64,000 nt of DNA from Halomonas sp. LR3S48 (GCF_025725665.1 NZ_CP107009.1:3162001-3226000); one strand, 5' to 3'. Shown: positions 1-11,816, numbered from the stretch's first letter. Notes: generated by a model from the letters alone, not told the origin. Translations and numbers: made by a program.

Positions 1-1
1 G

Positions 2-739
2 TTGGAGGAGCGTCTGGGGTCACCGCTGTTCGAGCGACATCGGCGTGGCATCACGCCCACCGAGGAAGGGCACAGGCTCTATCCACTGGCGCGCCAGGTA
101 AGCGAGGACCTCAACGCCATCAGCAGACTGTTTCGCACCCCGGCGCCTGCCACCCCCGTGCGCCTGGGGCTGATGCGCTCATTGGGCGCCAACCGCATGA
201 CTGTCCTGCTCAAGGAGTACATCGGGCAGGGCGACAACCTGGCGCTGACGCTGGTCAATCCCGAGGAGCGCTGTGACGCGCGAATCATTGGAGAACATGA
301 CCTGGCGCCAGGCGAGCTCTTCCAGCCGATCTGGCACGACAGCTATCGTCTAGCACTGCCCAACGGGCATCCGCTGGGCCTCAAGGCTACGGTGGCATTG
401 CCCGAACTCGACGGCCTTCCGTTCATCTGGCGCCATCCTTGTGCCGCCATGGAGCGCCTGGCCACGGCCCTGAGCGACGCCGGCGTGCGCTGCCAGGTCA
501 GGGCTCGCCTGCGCACTATTGAATACACCCTGGGGCTGGTGGCGGCCGGAGTTGGCGCCTCACTGGTGCCGGCCTGGCCCGAAATCCTCTCGCACCCGGA
601 CGTGCAGTGCCGTCCTTTGGCCGGGCTCAACATACACCAGACCATCGGCGTGGCCTTCCCCGCGCGCCAGGCGATGCCGGCGCTCGATCCGTTACTTCAG
701 CTCGGCAAACAGATCTGGGAAGCCGAAGTGCATGCCTGA
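2..739 (+). CDS. LysR-family transcriptional regulator, 5'-truncated
   Basis: The visible 245 residues begin in the second half of a winged helix-turn-helix: LEERLGSPLFERHRRG followed by TPTEEGHRLYPLARQ is the usual end of a LysR DNA-binding domain. About 30-40 residues are missing beyond the window edge, so the TTG at the edge is not the true start. Residues from about 50 onward form the effector-binding LysR substrate domain. Targets and inducer cannot be told. The 3' end overlaps the convergent epmC gene by 43 bp. Confidence 0.85.
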   Translation: MEERLGSPLFERHRRGITPTEEGHRLYPLARQVSEDLNAISRLFRTPAPATPVRLGLMRSLGANRMTVLLKEYIGQGDNLALTLVNPEERCDARIIGEHDLAPGELFQPIWHDSYRLALPNGHPLGLKATVALPELDGLPFIWRHPCAAMERLATALSDAGVRCQVRARLRTIEYTLGLVAAGVGASLVPAWPEILSHPDVQCRPLAGLNIHQTIGVAFPARQAMPALDPLLQLGKQIWEAEVHA

Positions 740-1281
740 TCTAGCGCATTCAAGCCGGCTTGCACGGCCTCATCGTGGGCCAAACCCTGCTGGTAGAAGG
801 CCGCCAGGGCAATACGAAAGGCCTCTGCCCGGGGCGGTAGCCCCTCGCTGACAAAGCGTGCCGCACGGGCCGCTACGCGACCGTGAAAGTCTTCCCGGTC
901 GACCTCCGTTTCGCCTCCCAGATTGTCCACGCTGACGTGGAAGCACAGCCCACAGGCGTGCGAGAAGAGCATTTCCAAGGCCTGGGGAGCGATTTCGGCC
1001 GCCTCGAAGCGGCGCTGCTGTTCGGCGTTTCGCCCGTCGGGAAGGTACCAGTAGCCATAGTCCTCAAGCTGCCGTCGCGCCTTGCCGGCGATGCACCAGT
1101 GACTGATCTCGTGCAGCGCGCTGGCATAGAAGCCCCGCGCAAAGATCACCCGATGCCAGGGGCTTTCCTCATCGGCGGGCAGATAGAGCGGTTCGTCGCC
1201 ACCGCGCACCAAGCGAGTATCGAAGCGCTGCTGGAAGAGACCGTCGAACAGGGCGATCACGTCCTCGAGACGATGGGTCAC
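697..1281 (-). CDS. epmC: Elongation factor P hydroxylase (YfcM/EpmC)
   Basis: About 194 residues. The family hydroxylates the beta-lysylated lysine of elongation factor P. The sequence resembles E. coli YfcM along its length: EPLYLPADEESPWHR, then FYASALHEISHWCIAGKARR with a metal-binding HExxH (about residues 57-61), then YGYWYLPDGR. A GTG at 1279-1281 is chosen because GGAGG lies 4 nt upstream; an in-frame ATG at 1296 has no ribosome site. The other EF-P modification genes (epmA, epmB) are not in the window. It is divergent from the MATE pump gene. Confidence 0.88.
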   Translation of the reverse strand: MTHRLEDVIALFDGLFQQRFDTRLVRGGDEPLYLPADEESPWHRVIFARGFYASALHEISHWCIAGKARRQLEDYGYWYLPDGRNAEQQRRFEAAEIAPQALEMLFSHACGLCFHVSVDNLGGETEVDREDFHGRVAARAARFVSEGLPPRAEAFRIALAAFYQQGLAHDEAVQAGLNALDQACTSASQICLPS

Positions 1282-1414
1282 GGATCCTCCATACATGGCA
1301 GATTGGCCGGCCAGTATAAGTGAGTCGATGACGCAGCGAAATTCAGCGGATGTTGCTAACATATTCCGTTTCCCTGGTGCATAGCCGGGTCTCGATACGC
1401 ACGGAGCAAGCCCC

Positions 1415-2863
1415 TTGGCAACGTTTTTCACCGACCTGCTGAGAGTCAGCCGCACGGAGACGCGGCCTCTGATACGTCTCACCCTGCCGATTTGTGGCGC
1501 CCAACTGGCCCAGGCCGGCATGAGCGTCACTGACATAATGATGACGGGCCGGGTCAGCGCAACCGACCTGGCAGCCGTCTCCGTGGGCTCCAGCCTGTGG
1601 CTGCCGCTGATGCTGTTCATGACCGGCACACTGATGGGCCTGACGCCCATCGTCGCCCACCTGCTGGGAGCCGGCTCCACCGAGCGCATTCGCCCCAACG
1701 TGCACCAGGCGCTCTGGGTAGCCCTGGCTCTGGGCCTGGTGTCGGCATTACTGCTATGGCTGACGGTGATGCCGATCTTTCGCTTGATGGACGTACCCCA
1801 TGAGGTCGCCCAACGCTCGGCCGCCTATCTGTCCGCCGTCGCCTTCGGTATGCCGGGGGTCGCCCTGTTCCAGGCCCTGCGCGCCTTCTCCGACGGCATG
1901 AACCATACTCGTCCGTCGCTGTGGATCAGTCTGGTGGGGCTCGCCGTGAACATTCCCAGCAACTTCTTGCTGATCTACGGCGGTGAAGGGCTCACTGGGC
2001 TCTTCGGAGACTGGCTACCAGCCTGGGTGCAAGGCCTTCCGGCTCTGGGCGCACTGGGCTGCGGTATCGCCACGGCACTCTCCATGTGGGTCATGTGCCT
2101 GGCCATGGCCGTCTATACCCGCCGCTCGCGAGCCTACGGCAGCGTCACCTTGTGGCACTCGCCCACGCCGCCGCGCGGGCACCTGATCGGAGAGCTGCTC
2201 TACGTGGGCGTGCCCATCGGCGTGGCAATCTTCATCGAAGTCACGCTGTTCACCCTCATCTCACTGTTTATCGCCAGCCTGGGCGAGGTAACAGTGGCCG
2301 CGCACCAGGTCGCCCTGAACTACACCTCGATCCTGTTCATGCTGCCCTTGGCCCTGAGCATGGCGCTGACCGTCAGGGTCGGCAATACGCTCGGCCAGGG
2401 CAAGGCCGAGCGAGCTCGCATGGTGGCCTGGAACGGCGTGCTGGTCTCGGTGCTGATCGCATTGTTCAACAGTGCACTGCTGTGGTTCACGGCAGAGCCG
2501 GTCATGGCCCTCTACACTCACGATACGGCCGTCCAGCATCTGGCTCTGTCGCTGATACTGCTGGCCATGCTCTACCAGATATCCGATTCACTCCAGGTCA
2601 ACCTGGCCGGCGCACTGAGAGGATATAAGGATACTCGCATCATCATGGTCATTACCCTGTTCGCCTACTGGGCGGTGGGCCTGGCCGGTGGCCACTGGCT
2701 GGGCACCCGGGGCCTGGCCGGCTGGATCGAACCACTGGGCGTGCACGGTTACTGGATCGGCCTGATCGCCGGGCTTACCGTAGCAGCGATGCTGCTCGGC
2801 GAGCGCCTGCGCCGCAAGACCAAGGGAGTTGCGAATGGCAGGCTGGATATCGCCCCAGATTGA
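1415..2863 (+). CDS. MATE family multidrug efflux transporter (NorM-like)
   Basis: 482 residues with about twelve hydrophobic segments in two related halves. It begins with RPLIRLTLPICGAQLAQAG and carries the MATE-type segment SVTDIMMTGRVSATDLAAVS, which matches NorM pumps that export cationic drugs by Na+ or H+ antiport. The start is TTG at 1415; no closer ATG exists before the first membrane segment. The next gene starts 29 bp before this one ends, so the two are probably co-transcribed. Substrates cannot be inferred from sequence. Confidence 0.88.
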   Translation: MATFFTDLLRVSRTETRPLIRLTLPICGAQLAQAGMSVTDIMMTGRVSATDLAAVSVGSSLWLPLMLFMTGTLMGLTPIVAHLLGAGSTERIRPNVHQALWVALALGLVSALLLWLTVMPIFRLMDVPHEVAQRSAAYLSAVAFGMPGVALFQALRAFSDGMNHTRPSLWISLVGLAVNIPSNFLLIYGGEGLTGLFGDWLPAWVQGLPALGALGCGIATALSMWVMCLAMAVYTRRSRAYGSVTLWHSPTPPRGHLIGELLYVGVPIGVAIFIEVTLFTLISLFIASLGEVTVAAHQVALNYTSILFMLPLALSMALTVRVGNTLGQGKAERARMVAWNGVLVSVLIALFNSALLWFTAEPVMALYTHDTAVQHLALSLILLAMLYQISDSLQVNLAGALRGYKDTRIIMVITLFAYWAVGLAGGHWLGTRGLAGWIEPLGVHGYWIGLIAGLTVAAMLLGERLRRKTKGVANGRLDIAPD

Positions 2864-3884
2864 AACATGGCGCTGTCTCGCTCTGCTCTTGCTCCTGCTG
2901 ACGGCCGGGTGTGGCGATGTGGGAGAAGGCCAAGCCAAGCTGGTCGAATACCAGCAGGCACTGGCCGAGGCCTTGGGTCAGCCGAGACCAGAAAGAGGCA
3001 CACCGTCCAATATCGGCGCATTCCCCGATCGCAATGAACGCCTCCTCACTGTCGCCGGAACCCGCGAGAGCATGCTTAACGTCTATGCCCTGCGCGAGTG
3101 CCGGATCACTTCGCTGGTCGCCGCCCGAAATAACCAGCTCGGGCGCGTGGCACCACCCAGCCAGCAGTGGATCTACGAGCTCGAGCTTTGGCGCCGTCTG
3201 CATGCCTGCTGGCACAGCAACGTGCCGGACTCGCTCTCCGAATCCGCTCGCAGTCGGCTTGAGCGAGTCACACGGACCAAGACCGAGCAGCTGCCGAAGG
3301 TGAGCTGGAACAGCCTGTTCGACTCCGAGGAGTGGGTCGGCAATTTCTCTCGCGCAAGCTCACCCCTCATGCCTGGCGATACTCGGGGCATCGAGGCCCA
3401 ATTGGACGCCCTGGCCTGGCTGCGCCAGGCCACACTGCACCAGTTCAATCCCGAGTGGCGCCATGAGTCCGCGACGCTGGAGGGTCACCTCAAGTCACTG
3501 CGCAGTCGCCCCCTGACGGCAGAAGTGCTGCGCGCCCTGCTGCTCGCCGAGCAACGGTTGGATGAGGCAACGGCCCTTCTCGCCGCCACTCTGGAGTCGG
3601 AGAGTGGTTGCCTGGCTCTCACGGCATCGCCTGAAGAGTTGCAGCAGCGCATGACCGATATGGAGGCGTTCGACTGGCTCGACCGGCTCGAGGCATTGGC
3701 AACGCGATGGCTGGAAGCGATCGATGGCCTGTTCGATAGCCATCTCCCCCCTCCCGATGCGGTAGCCAGCTATCGCGAGCGCTGGCTTTCACTGGAAAAT
3801 CCGCACGCTCCCTTGCCCGCCTTTCGCCAAGCACGCGGCGAACATGGACGCCACTGGCAGGCCTTGGTCGAGCGCTGTAGGTGA
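2835..3884 (+). CDS. DUF3080 family lipoprotein
   Basis: 349 residues. A signal sequence of leucines ends in a lipobox LLTAGC with Cys at about residue 26, so the protein is probably a lipid-anchored envelope protein. The body, including RESMLNVYALRECRI and PPSQQWIYELELWRRL, fits DUF3080, a gammaproteobacterial family without known function. The ATG at 2835 is preferred over the in-frame TTG at 2829 because AAGGGAG sits 6 nt upstream. The gene overlaps the end of the MATE gene by 29 bp. Confidence 0.75.
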   Translation: MAGWISPQIETWRCLALLLLLLTAGCGDVGEGQAKLVEYQQALAEALGQPRPERGTPSNIGAFPDRNERLLTVAGTRESMLNVYALRECRITSLVAARNNQLGRVAPPSQQWIYELELWRRLHACWHSNVPDSLSESARSRLERVTRTKTEQLPKVSWNSLFDSEEWVGNFSRASSPLMPGDTRGIEAQLDALAWLRQATLHQFNPEWRHESATLEGHLKSLRSRPLTAEVLRALLLAEQRLDEATALLAATLESESGCLALTASPEELQQRMTDMEAFDWLDRLEALATRWLEAIDGLFDSHLPPPDAVASYRERWLSLENPHAPLPAFRQARGEHGRHWQALVERCR

Positions 3885-4019
3885 AAAAGCTCCCGGCAGA
3901 CTTAACTTGAAAGGCGACTCTGTGATATTGGTGATTCGTGAAGGTAGGAGTCGATCCCGTCAGCCTTGCCGCAGCCGTGACCTTTCCGCTCGGCCCATGC
4001 AGAATCTGGAGGGAGAAAC

Positions 4020-4733
4020 ATGGGTATGTCACTGTCACCCCGCCCTGCCCGGGTCATCGACCTGGAAACGATGCGCCAGAAGCTCCAGGCCAAGCGACGC
4101 CTGGTCCGCCTCTCCCCCGAGCTTGATGGTCTCGAGATGGTCTACAGCTTGGCCTCGGACCCCGACTCTCTCTACGGCATGCCCATTCTCGCCTGGGGGC
4201 TGCGCGAGGATGGTGATGTCGTCGGCTTGGTGCCATGGATGGAGACGCTGACGCCATGTCACCAGCTCGACGACGCCGAGCACGGCTGCTTCGTCGGCTA
4301 TCGCGATCCCGAAACCGAGGAGTTGCTGGAATCCCCCCCGCCCCACAAGACCTGCGAGCTGGAGCATGCCGCGGCCTACTTCGACTACGAAGAGACAAGC
4401 GACATCACGCTCATTCAGCAGATTCCCGACACCCAGGGCACCCACGCGCTATGCATCGATGACGACAGTCGCCCCTGGCAGCTCAAGCAGGTGTTCGGCT
4501 GGCGCCTGTACAGCGACGGAAACGTAGAGGCTCTTCTGGCTGACGACTCCCTCGTCGAGACCACACCGATCCTGCCCGGCGATGCCTGCCTCTATCCTGG
4601 CAAGAGCCGTCACAGAATGGTCTATTTCTTCCAGCGCAGCATTGCCAACCGCATTCGCGAACAGGATCCCGGCACGCTCGAAGCCTTGGCGCTGATGGTC
4701 ATCCCAGATGCCACGAAGGAGGCCGAGGGCTGA
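4020..4733 (+). CDS. Conserved hypothetical protein, family not recognised
   Basis: 237 residues, with a start supported by GGAGGGA just upstream of the ATG at 4020. No signal peptide or membrane segment is visible, so it is probably cytoplasmic. It is acidic and seems to have two parts: an N-terminal half with GMPILAWGLREDGDVVGLVPWM, and a C-terminal half with GWRLYSDGNVEALLADD and PILPGDACLYPGKSRHRMVYF, which reads like a small beta-sandwich. I do not recognise the family. It stands alone between the DUF3080 gene and the oppositely oriented tusA-like gene. Confidence 0.7.
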   Translation: MGMSLSPRPARVIDLETMRQKLQAKRRLVRLSPELDGLEMVYSLASDPDSLYGMPILAWGLREDGDVVGLVPWMETLTPCHQLDDAEHGCFVGYRDPETEELLESPPPHKTCELEHAAAYFDYEETSDITLIQQIPDTQGTHALCIDDDSRPWQLKQVFGWRLYSDGNVEALLADDSLVETTPILPGDACLYPGKSRHRMVYFFQRSIANRIREQDPGTLEALALMVIPDATKEAEG

Positions 4734-4758
4734 GACGAGTCACTGGGGTAGCCGTACA

Positions 4759-5010
4759 TCAGCCCAAGCGGATAAAGTAGAGATAATGTCCGTCCGACTC
4801 CTGCTGCGATATCAGGTCATGACCCAGGAAGCTGCAGAACTTGGGTACATCCCGGGTAGTCGCAGGATCAGTGGCAATCACCTTGAGGACCTCGCCGGGG
4901 CTCATGTCACGTACCTTGTTGTGCATGAGCATGATGGGCTCCGGACAATAGAGGCCGGTCGTGTCAAGTTCGTCTTGATAGGTGGGCTGCGAGTCGGCGG
5001 CATTTGTCAT
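4759..5010 (-). CDS. tusA: TusA-family sulfurtransferase carrier
   Basis: 83 residues. [20 protein letters not shown] holds the CPxP motif with the sulfur-accepting Cys at about residue 22, and [20 protein letters not shown] is typical of TusA. TusA receives persulfide sulfur from IscS and passes it on for 2-thiolation of tRNA wobble uridine. Length (E. coli TusA has 81 residues) and motif order agree. Its start lies only 29 bp from the divergent ABM-family gene. Confidence 0.9.
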   Translation of the reverse strand: MTNAADSQPTYQDELDTTGLYCPEPIMLMHNKVRDMSPGEVLKVIATDPATTRDVPKFCSFLGHDLISQQESDGHYLYFIRLG

Positions 5011-5039
5011 CGATCGACCTCGGCGTGGGGAGCTGCTAA

Positions 5040-5327
5040 ATGATCAAGGTAATAATTGAACGTCGTATCATGCCTGGCCTGGAGGAAGAATACGAGGAGG
5101 CCGCACGCGAGGCCATGCGCCACTCCCTCGGTGCCAGGGGCTTCGTTGGGGGCGAAACCCTGGTAGAACGCGGCCATAGTGACCGACGCCTTATGATCGT
5201 CAAGTGGCGGAACTTGAACGCCTGGAACGAATGGTACACCAGCGAAGAACGTGCACGCGCCATGCAGCGTATCCTGCCACTACTGACCGAAGACGAGACC
5301 ATCCGTATCTACGAACCCGCTTACTAG
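5040..5327 (+). CDS. Antibiotic biosynthesis monooxygenase (ABM) family protein
   Basis: 95 residues with the dimeric ferredoxin-like ABM pattern: [20 protein letters not shown], then [23 protein letters not shown], then [21 protein letters not shown]. Such proteins include heme-degrading and quinol monooxygenases, but many have no known substrate, so the function is open. GGGGAG precedes the ATG. It is divergent from tusA with 29 bp between start codons. Confidence 0.72.
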   Translation: MIKVIIERRIMPGLEEEYEEAAREAMRHSLGARGFVGGETLVERGHSDRRLMIVKWRNLNAWNEWYTSEERARAMQRILPLLTEDETIRIYEPAY

Positions 5328-5357
5328 GAGACCGGGAGAGCCACCTCGTCGGCGTCA

Positions 5358-6443
5358 TCAGTCCCGCAGCCTGACATGGACTGTGACTTCTTCACGGTCG
5401 TGATACAGCTGCCGGCAGCGCAACTCGGCACGAATGCCGGCCTCTTGCAGCGCCGCGTCCAACAAGGCCAGGCAGCGACTGACCTCTTCCCAGCGTCGCT
5501 TCATCGGCAGCTTCAGGTTGAAAACCGCCTCCCGACACCAGCGCCGGATCAGCCAACGCTGAACCATTGCCGTTACGCGTGCGGGCTTGTCGACGATATC
5601 GCACACCAGCCAATCCAGCCGATAGGGTGGTTCCCAGACGAAACCATCCTCACGCAAGTGCTCGACCATTCCCGTTGCCATCAGGCTGTCGCTCATGGGC
5701 CCATTGTCGATGGCAAATACATGCATACCACGACTGACCAACTGCCATGTCCAACCGCCTGGTGCGGCGCCAAGATCGGCAGCCTGCATACCCTCTCCAA
5801 GCCGGACATCCCACTCCTCCCGCGGCACGAACTCGTGCCACGCTTCTTCCAGTTTCAGCGTCGAACGGCTTGGCGCCGCCTGGGGAAAACGCAACCGCCG
5901 AATGCCTCCCGGCAGCTCGCTGCGATTGCCGGGAAAGCTCATACCCAACTGCACGCGATCGCCATCGGTCCAGAACAGGTGCAAGCGGCGTCCGGCAGCC
6001 TTGCGGCGTAAAGCGCCACGCTTGCGCAGCCCCGACTCCAGTGGACGGGTCAGCGCCTTGATCAACCCCGCCAGCGCCTTGCCTTCATTGGTATCGGGTG
6101 TTTCGTGCCAGACCGCATCGAAGCTCCAGCCGCTGGCAATGACCTGCTCAACGATGGAGGACAGCCTGTCATCCCGAGCCAGAGAAAGCGGCGGCAGCGC
6201 CAACAGGCTCTGGCGCGCAAAGATGAGCCGGTCAAAGCGCAGCTCTCGTTGCAGCTCGTTGGCCGGCCTCGCGTCATCCACGACGAAGCGCACGAAACCC
6301 TCTTGAGCGGAATACTCCGCCTGGCCGTGCCAACCCATTGGCTCGACGCATGCCAGCACCTCGGCAGCGACATCATGTTCGAAACCAGGACGACAATAGA
6401 ACAGCAACTGATCGGGTGTCAGTTCTATCTCTCGCCGCGGCAT
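5358..6443 (-). CDS. rlmM: 23S rRNA 2'-O-ribose C2498 methyltransferase RlmM
   Basis: 361 residues (E. coli RlmM has 366). An N-terminal THUMP-like part begins QLLFYCRPGFEHDVAAEVLA. The C-terminal Rossmann methyltransferase has the SAM-binding segment QAADLGAAPGGWTWQLVSRG followed by DWLVCDIVDKP and NLKLPMKRRW. It methylates the 2'-OH of C2498 in 23S rRNA. The ATG at 6441-6443 is chosen because GGGGGAG lies 7 nt upstream and the family begins here; the open frame runs 34 codons further without family resemblance. Confidence 0.93.
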   Translation of the reverse strand: MPRREIELTPDQLLFYCRPGFEHDVAAEVLACVEPMGWHGQAEYSAQEGFVRFVVDDARPANELQRELRFDRLIFARQSLLALPPLSLARDDRLSSIVEQVIASGWSFDAVWHETPDTNEGKALAGLIKALTRPLESGLRKRGALRRKAAGRRLHLFWTDGDRVQLGMSFPGNRSELPGGIRRLRFPQAAPSRSTLKLEEAWHEFVPREEWDVRLGEGMQAADLGAAPGGWTWQLVSRGMHVFAIDNGPMSDSLMATGMVEHLREDGFVWEPPYRLDWLVCDIVDKPARVTAMVQRWLIRRWCREAVFNLKLPMKRRWEEVSRCLALLDAALQEAGIRAELRCRQLYHDREEVTVHVRLRD

Positions 6444-6870
6444 CAGCCGTCTCCCCCAGCCAGATAGCACCCACTCCGGCCCGCTCGTGAGCCGAAGTCC
6501 ACCAGCGCAGCTCGTGCTTGAGCCAATAGAGGGAGTGACAGACATGCCGGGAGTCGATTGCTGCCAGCTTGAAATAAGCTGCTGCAGCAGTAAGCAGAGG
6601 CTAAAAGAGTCGTCAAGGGCAAGAGATTAAGCTCCAGCAAGTTTGGCCCGCCAATGTTAACAGTCTCGACAGCATCTGTGGGGAAACCTCCAAATCGTTA
6701 ACTTTTCGTCAATGGAAAAATACTAATGCTCGACATTGGTGCACGAAAAACTGCCATTTAACAGCGATTTCGACTCATATCAATGTCTAATCCAAACATA
6801 GCCTATACGATTGCTGCATAATGGTGCACTGAATTATAGTGAGCCCATCTTTCCTCATCAGGACGCTCAC
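6444..6870. other. Intergenic region between divergent rlmM and gdhA
   Basis: 427 bp without a convincing gene. The half next to gdhA is AT-richer than its surroundings and probably carries the gdhA promoter. I could not pick a -35/-10 pair with confidence. Two GGTGCA half-sites (around 6738 and 6824) resemble parts of NtrC sites but lack proper partners. Confidence 0.5.
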
Positions 6871-8223
6871 ATGACTTACGTACACGATACCCTCGAGGGA
6901 CTCAGCAAAAGCAGCCCGGCCCAGAGCGAGTTCTACCAGGCCGCCGAGGAGGTCCTCGAATGCTTGCGTCCGCTAATCGAAACGGTACCGCGCTACCATC
7001 GGCACAGCATCATCGAGCGCATCGTCGAACCTGAGCGCCAGATCATGTTCCGGGTCAGTTGGGTCGACGATGCCGGCAAGGTGCAGGTCAACAAGGGCTA
7101 CCGCATTCAGTTCAACTCGGCGCTGGGCCCGTACAAGGGCGGCCTGCGCTTTCACCCCAGCGTCAACGCCAGCATCATCAAGTTCCTGGGTTTCGAGCAG
7201 ATCTTCAAGAATGCCCTGACCGGGCTCCCGATCGGCGGCGGCAAGGGGGGCTCCAACTTCGACCCCAAGGGCAAATCCGACGGCGAGATCATGCGCTTCT
7301 GCCAGTCGTTCATGAACGAGCTGTACCGCCATATCGGCCCGACCATCGACGTACCCGCCGGTGATATTGGCGTGGGGGCCAGGGAGATTGGCTATATGTA
7401 CGGTCAGTACAAGCGACTCACGGGCCGCTACGAAGGGGTCTTCACCGGCAAGGGCTTGAACTGGGGCGGCTCCCTTGGCCGCAAGGAGGCCACCGGCTAC
7501 GGTGCCGTCTATTTCGCCCAGAACATGCTCGAGGCGCGCGGCGACACCATCGCAGGCAAGACCTGCCTGGTATCGGGCGCCGGCAACGTGGCCATCTACA
7601 CCATCGAAAAGCTGTACCAGCTCGGTGCCCACCCCGTGACCTGCTCCGATTCCCGCGGCACCGTCCATCATCCGGAAGGCATCGATCTTGACACGCTCAA
7701 GCTGCTCAAGGAGGTAAAGCGCACCTCCCTGCGTGAATATGTCGAGTACCATCCCGAAGCGACATATATTGATGCCCAGGACTATCCCGGCGATGGCCAT
7801 GCCGTATGGCGCATCAAGGGAGACGTGGCCTTCCCCAGCGCCACCCAGAACGAAGTGACCGAGGCTGACGCCGTCGCTCTGCTCGGCAACGGCGTACACT
7901 GCATCAGCGAAGGCTCGAACATGTCATCCACCGTCAGCGCCGTAGATCGCTTCCTTGAAGCCAGAATCGCCTACGGCCCCGGCAAGGCCGCCAACGCCGG
8001 CGGCGTGGCCACCAGTCAGCTCGAGATGGCGCAGAACAGCAGCATGCAGCAGTGGACCATGGAGAAGGTCGATACCAAGCTGCAGGCAATCATGGCGAAT
8101 ATCCACCAACAATGCGCCAGTACGGCCGAAGAATTTGGTGAGCCCACCAACCTGGTTCTCGGCGCGAATATCGCCGGCTTCCGCAAGGTAGCCGACGCCA
8201 TGATCGATCAGGGCGTGGTGTAA
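6871..8223 (+). CDS. gdhA: NADP-specific glutamate dehydrogenase
   Basis: 450 residues (E. coli GdhA has 447). It aligns along its length: ERIVEPERQIMFRVSWVDD, SALGPYKGGLRFHPSVN with the substrate-binding lysine, LPIGGGKGGSNFDPKGKS with the catalytic-site lysine, and GKAANAGGVATSGLEM-type sequence near the end. It reversibly aminates 2-oxoglutarate to glutamate. The ATG at 6871 is preceded by AGGA at 7 nt; the frame is open 20 codons further upstream but lacks family sequence. A strong terminator follows at 8234. Confidence 0.95.
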   Translation: MTYVHDTLEGLSKSSPAQSEFYQAAEEVLECLRPLIETVPRYHRHSIIERIVEPERQIMFRVSWVDDAGKVQVNKGYRIQFNSALGPYKGGLRFHPSVNASIIKFLGFEQIFKNALTGLPIGGGKGGSNFDPKGKSDGEIMRFCQSFMNELYRHIGPTIDVPAGDIGVGAREIGYMYGQYKRLTGRYEGVFTGKGLNWGGSLGRKEATGYGAVYFAQNMLEARGDTIAGKTCLVSGAGNVAIYTIEKLYQLGAHPVTCSDSRGTVHHPEGIDLDTLKLLKEVKRTSLREYVEYHPEATYIDAQDYPGDGHAVWRIKGDVAFPSATQNEVTEADAVALLGNGVHCISEGSNMSSTVSAVDRFLEARIAYGPGKAANAGGVATSQLEMAQNSSMQQWTMEKVDTKLQAIMANIHQQCASTAEEFGEPTNLVLGANIAGFRKVADAMIDQGVV

Positions 8224-8233
8224 CGCACTTTCC

Positions 8234-8256
8234 AGCCCGCCTTTGGCGGGCTTTCA
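8234..8256 (+). terminator. Intrinsic terminator of gdhA
   Basis: An 8-bp GC-rich stem, AGCCCGCC (8234-8241) with GGCGGGCT (8245-8252), has a TTT loop and is followed by TTTC, 10 bp after the gdhA stop. Confidence 0.8.
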
Positions 8257-8284
8257 TCGGTTGAATCGCAAGCCACAAACGACG

Positions 8285-8310
8285 AAACCCCGACCAGTTG
8301 GCCGGGGTTT
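8285..8310 (-). terminator. Distal terminator of the rRNA operon
   Basis: Arms AAACCCCG and CGGGGTTT flank a 10-nt middle. On the minus strand this hairpin follows a second copy of the 5S 3' end. It is symmetrical enough to act in both directions, so it may also back up the gdhA terminator. Confidence 0.7.
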
Positions 8311-8331
8311 CTGAATAGATGCCTGACGATG
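8308..8331. repeat. 24-bp direct repeat, distal copy (5S 3'-end duplicate)
   Basis: Identical to 8419-8442. On the minus strand it contains the last dozen bases of 5S rRNA (CATCGTCAGGCA) plus the downstream ATCTATTCAGAAA, and leads straight into a terminator hairpin, like the proximal copy. Confidence 0.9.
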
Positions 8332-8393
8332 TTCGGGCCGGCCATCCGGCGGGCGGCGCTCCGCTACGCTCCATGGGAGGCCCTGAAACGGCG

Positions 8394-8421
8394 AAACCCA
8401 GCCTCTTTCGAAGCTGGGTTT
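8394..8421 (-). terminator. Proximal terminator of the rRNA operon
   Basis: Nine-base arms AAACCCAGC (8394-8402) and GCTGGGTTT (8413-8421) surround a 10-nt loop. On the minus strand the hairpin begins ten bases after the end of 5S rRNA. Confidence 0.75.
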
Positions 8422-8442
8422 CTGAATAGATGCCTGACGATG
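8419..8442. repeat. 24-bp direct repeat, proximal copy at the 5S 3' end
   Basis: Identical to 8308-8331. It spans the 3' end of 5S rRNA, the short linker and the first three bases of the terminator stem. Confidence 0.9.
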
Positions 8443-8549
8443 ACCTACTCTCGCATGGGGAGGCCCCACACTACCATCGGCGCTGAGCGGTTTCACTGCT
8501 GAGTTCGGCATGGGATCAGGTGGTTCCCACTCGCTATGGTCGTCAGGCG
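8431..8549 (-). rRNA. rrf: 5S ribosomal RNA
   Basis: On the minus strand the sequence starts GCCTGACGACCATAGCGAG, includes the conserved CCCATGCCGAACTCAG and CGCCGATGGTAGTGTGGG, and ends TAGGTCATCGTCAGGCA. The terminal stem GCCTGACGA/TCGTCAGGC is intact. Length is about 118 nt; ends may be off by one or two bases. Confidence 0.95.
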
Positions 8550-8651
8550 AAAACGGTTGGAATCATGCTGGCGTGATCGTCTCGACACGGCGCTCGCCGT
8601 GCCTGCGTATCCGTCAATCGTGTGCGCAATGCGCAGACCCCTTGGGGTTAT

Positions 8652-11541
<2,890 letters not shown>

Positions 11542-11652
11542 ATATAACCCGAAAGGGTCTGGTCCACGATTACGTACGACAATTGCCGGATACGCTTGAG
11601 ACGTATCACTTTTGCTTTCTCCTTGCGGAGAAAACGTGTCAGCATGATTCAC

Positions 11653-11666
11653 ATTGTTAAAGAGCA
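11653..11666 (-). promoter_or_regulatory. boxA antitermination element before 23S
   Basis: The minus strand reads TGCTCTTTAACAAT, the classical boxA bound by NusB-NusE, between tRNA-Ala and 23S. A second copy lies in the leader at 13920. Confidence 0.75.
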
Positions 11667-11740
11667 GACTGTTCAGAGAACAGTGGGAAGTCTGACGACT
11701 TGCCGCTGGTCTCTGCAGATAAAGACTGGCTTGGAGAAGA

Positions 11741-11816
11741 TGGTGGAGCCAAGCGGGATCGAACCGCTGACCTCCTGCGTGCAAGGCAGGCGCTCTCCCA
11801 GCTGAGCTATGGCCCC
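11741..11816 (-). tRNA. tRNA-Ala (anticodon TGC)
   Basis: 76 nt including an encoded CCA. The acceptor strand begins GGGGCCA, the D arm reads GCTCAGCTGGGAGAGC, the anticodon arm CTGCCTTGCACGCAG, and the T arm contains GGTTCGATCC. It is the usual second spacer tRNA of a gammaproteobacterial rRNA operon. Confidence 0.97.

Noticed and set aside
6736..6832. Possible NtrC sites and a sigma-54 promoter before gdhA
   Set aside because: The half-sites lack proper spacing and the GG-N10-GC pattern is absent.
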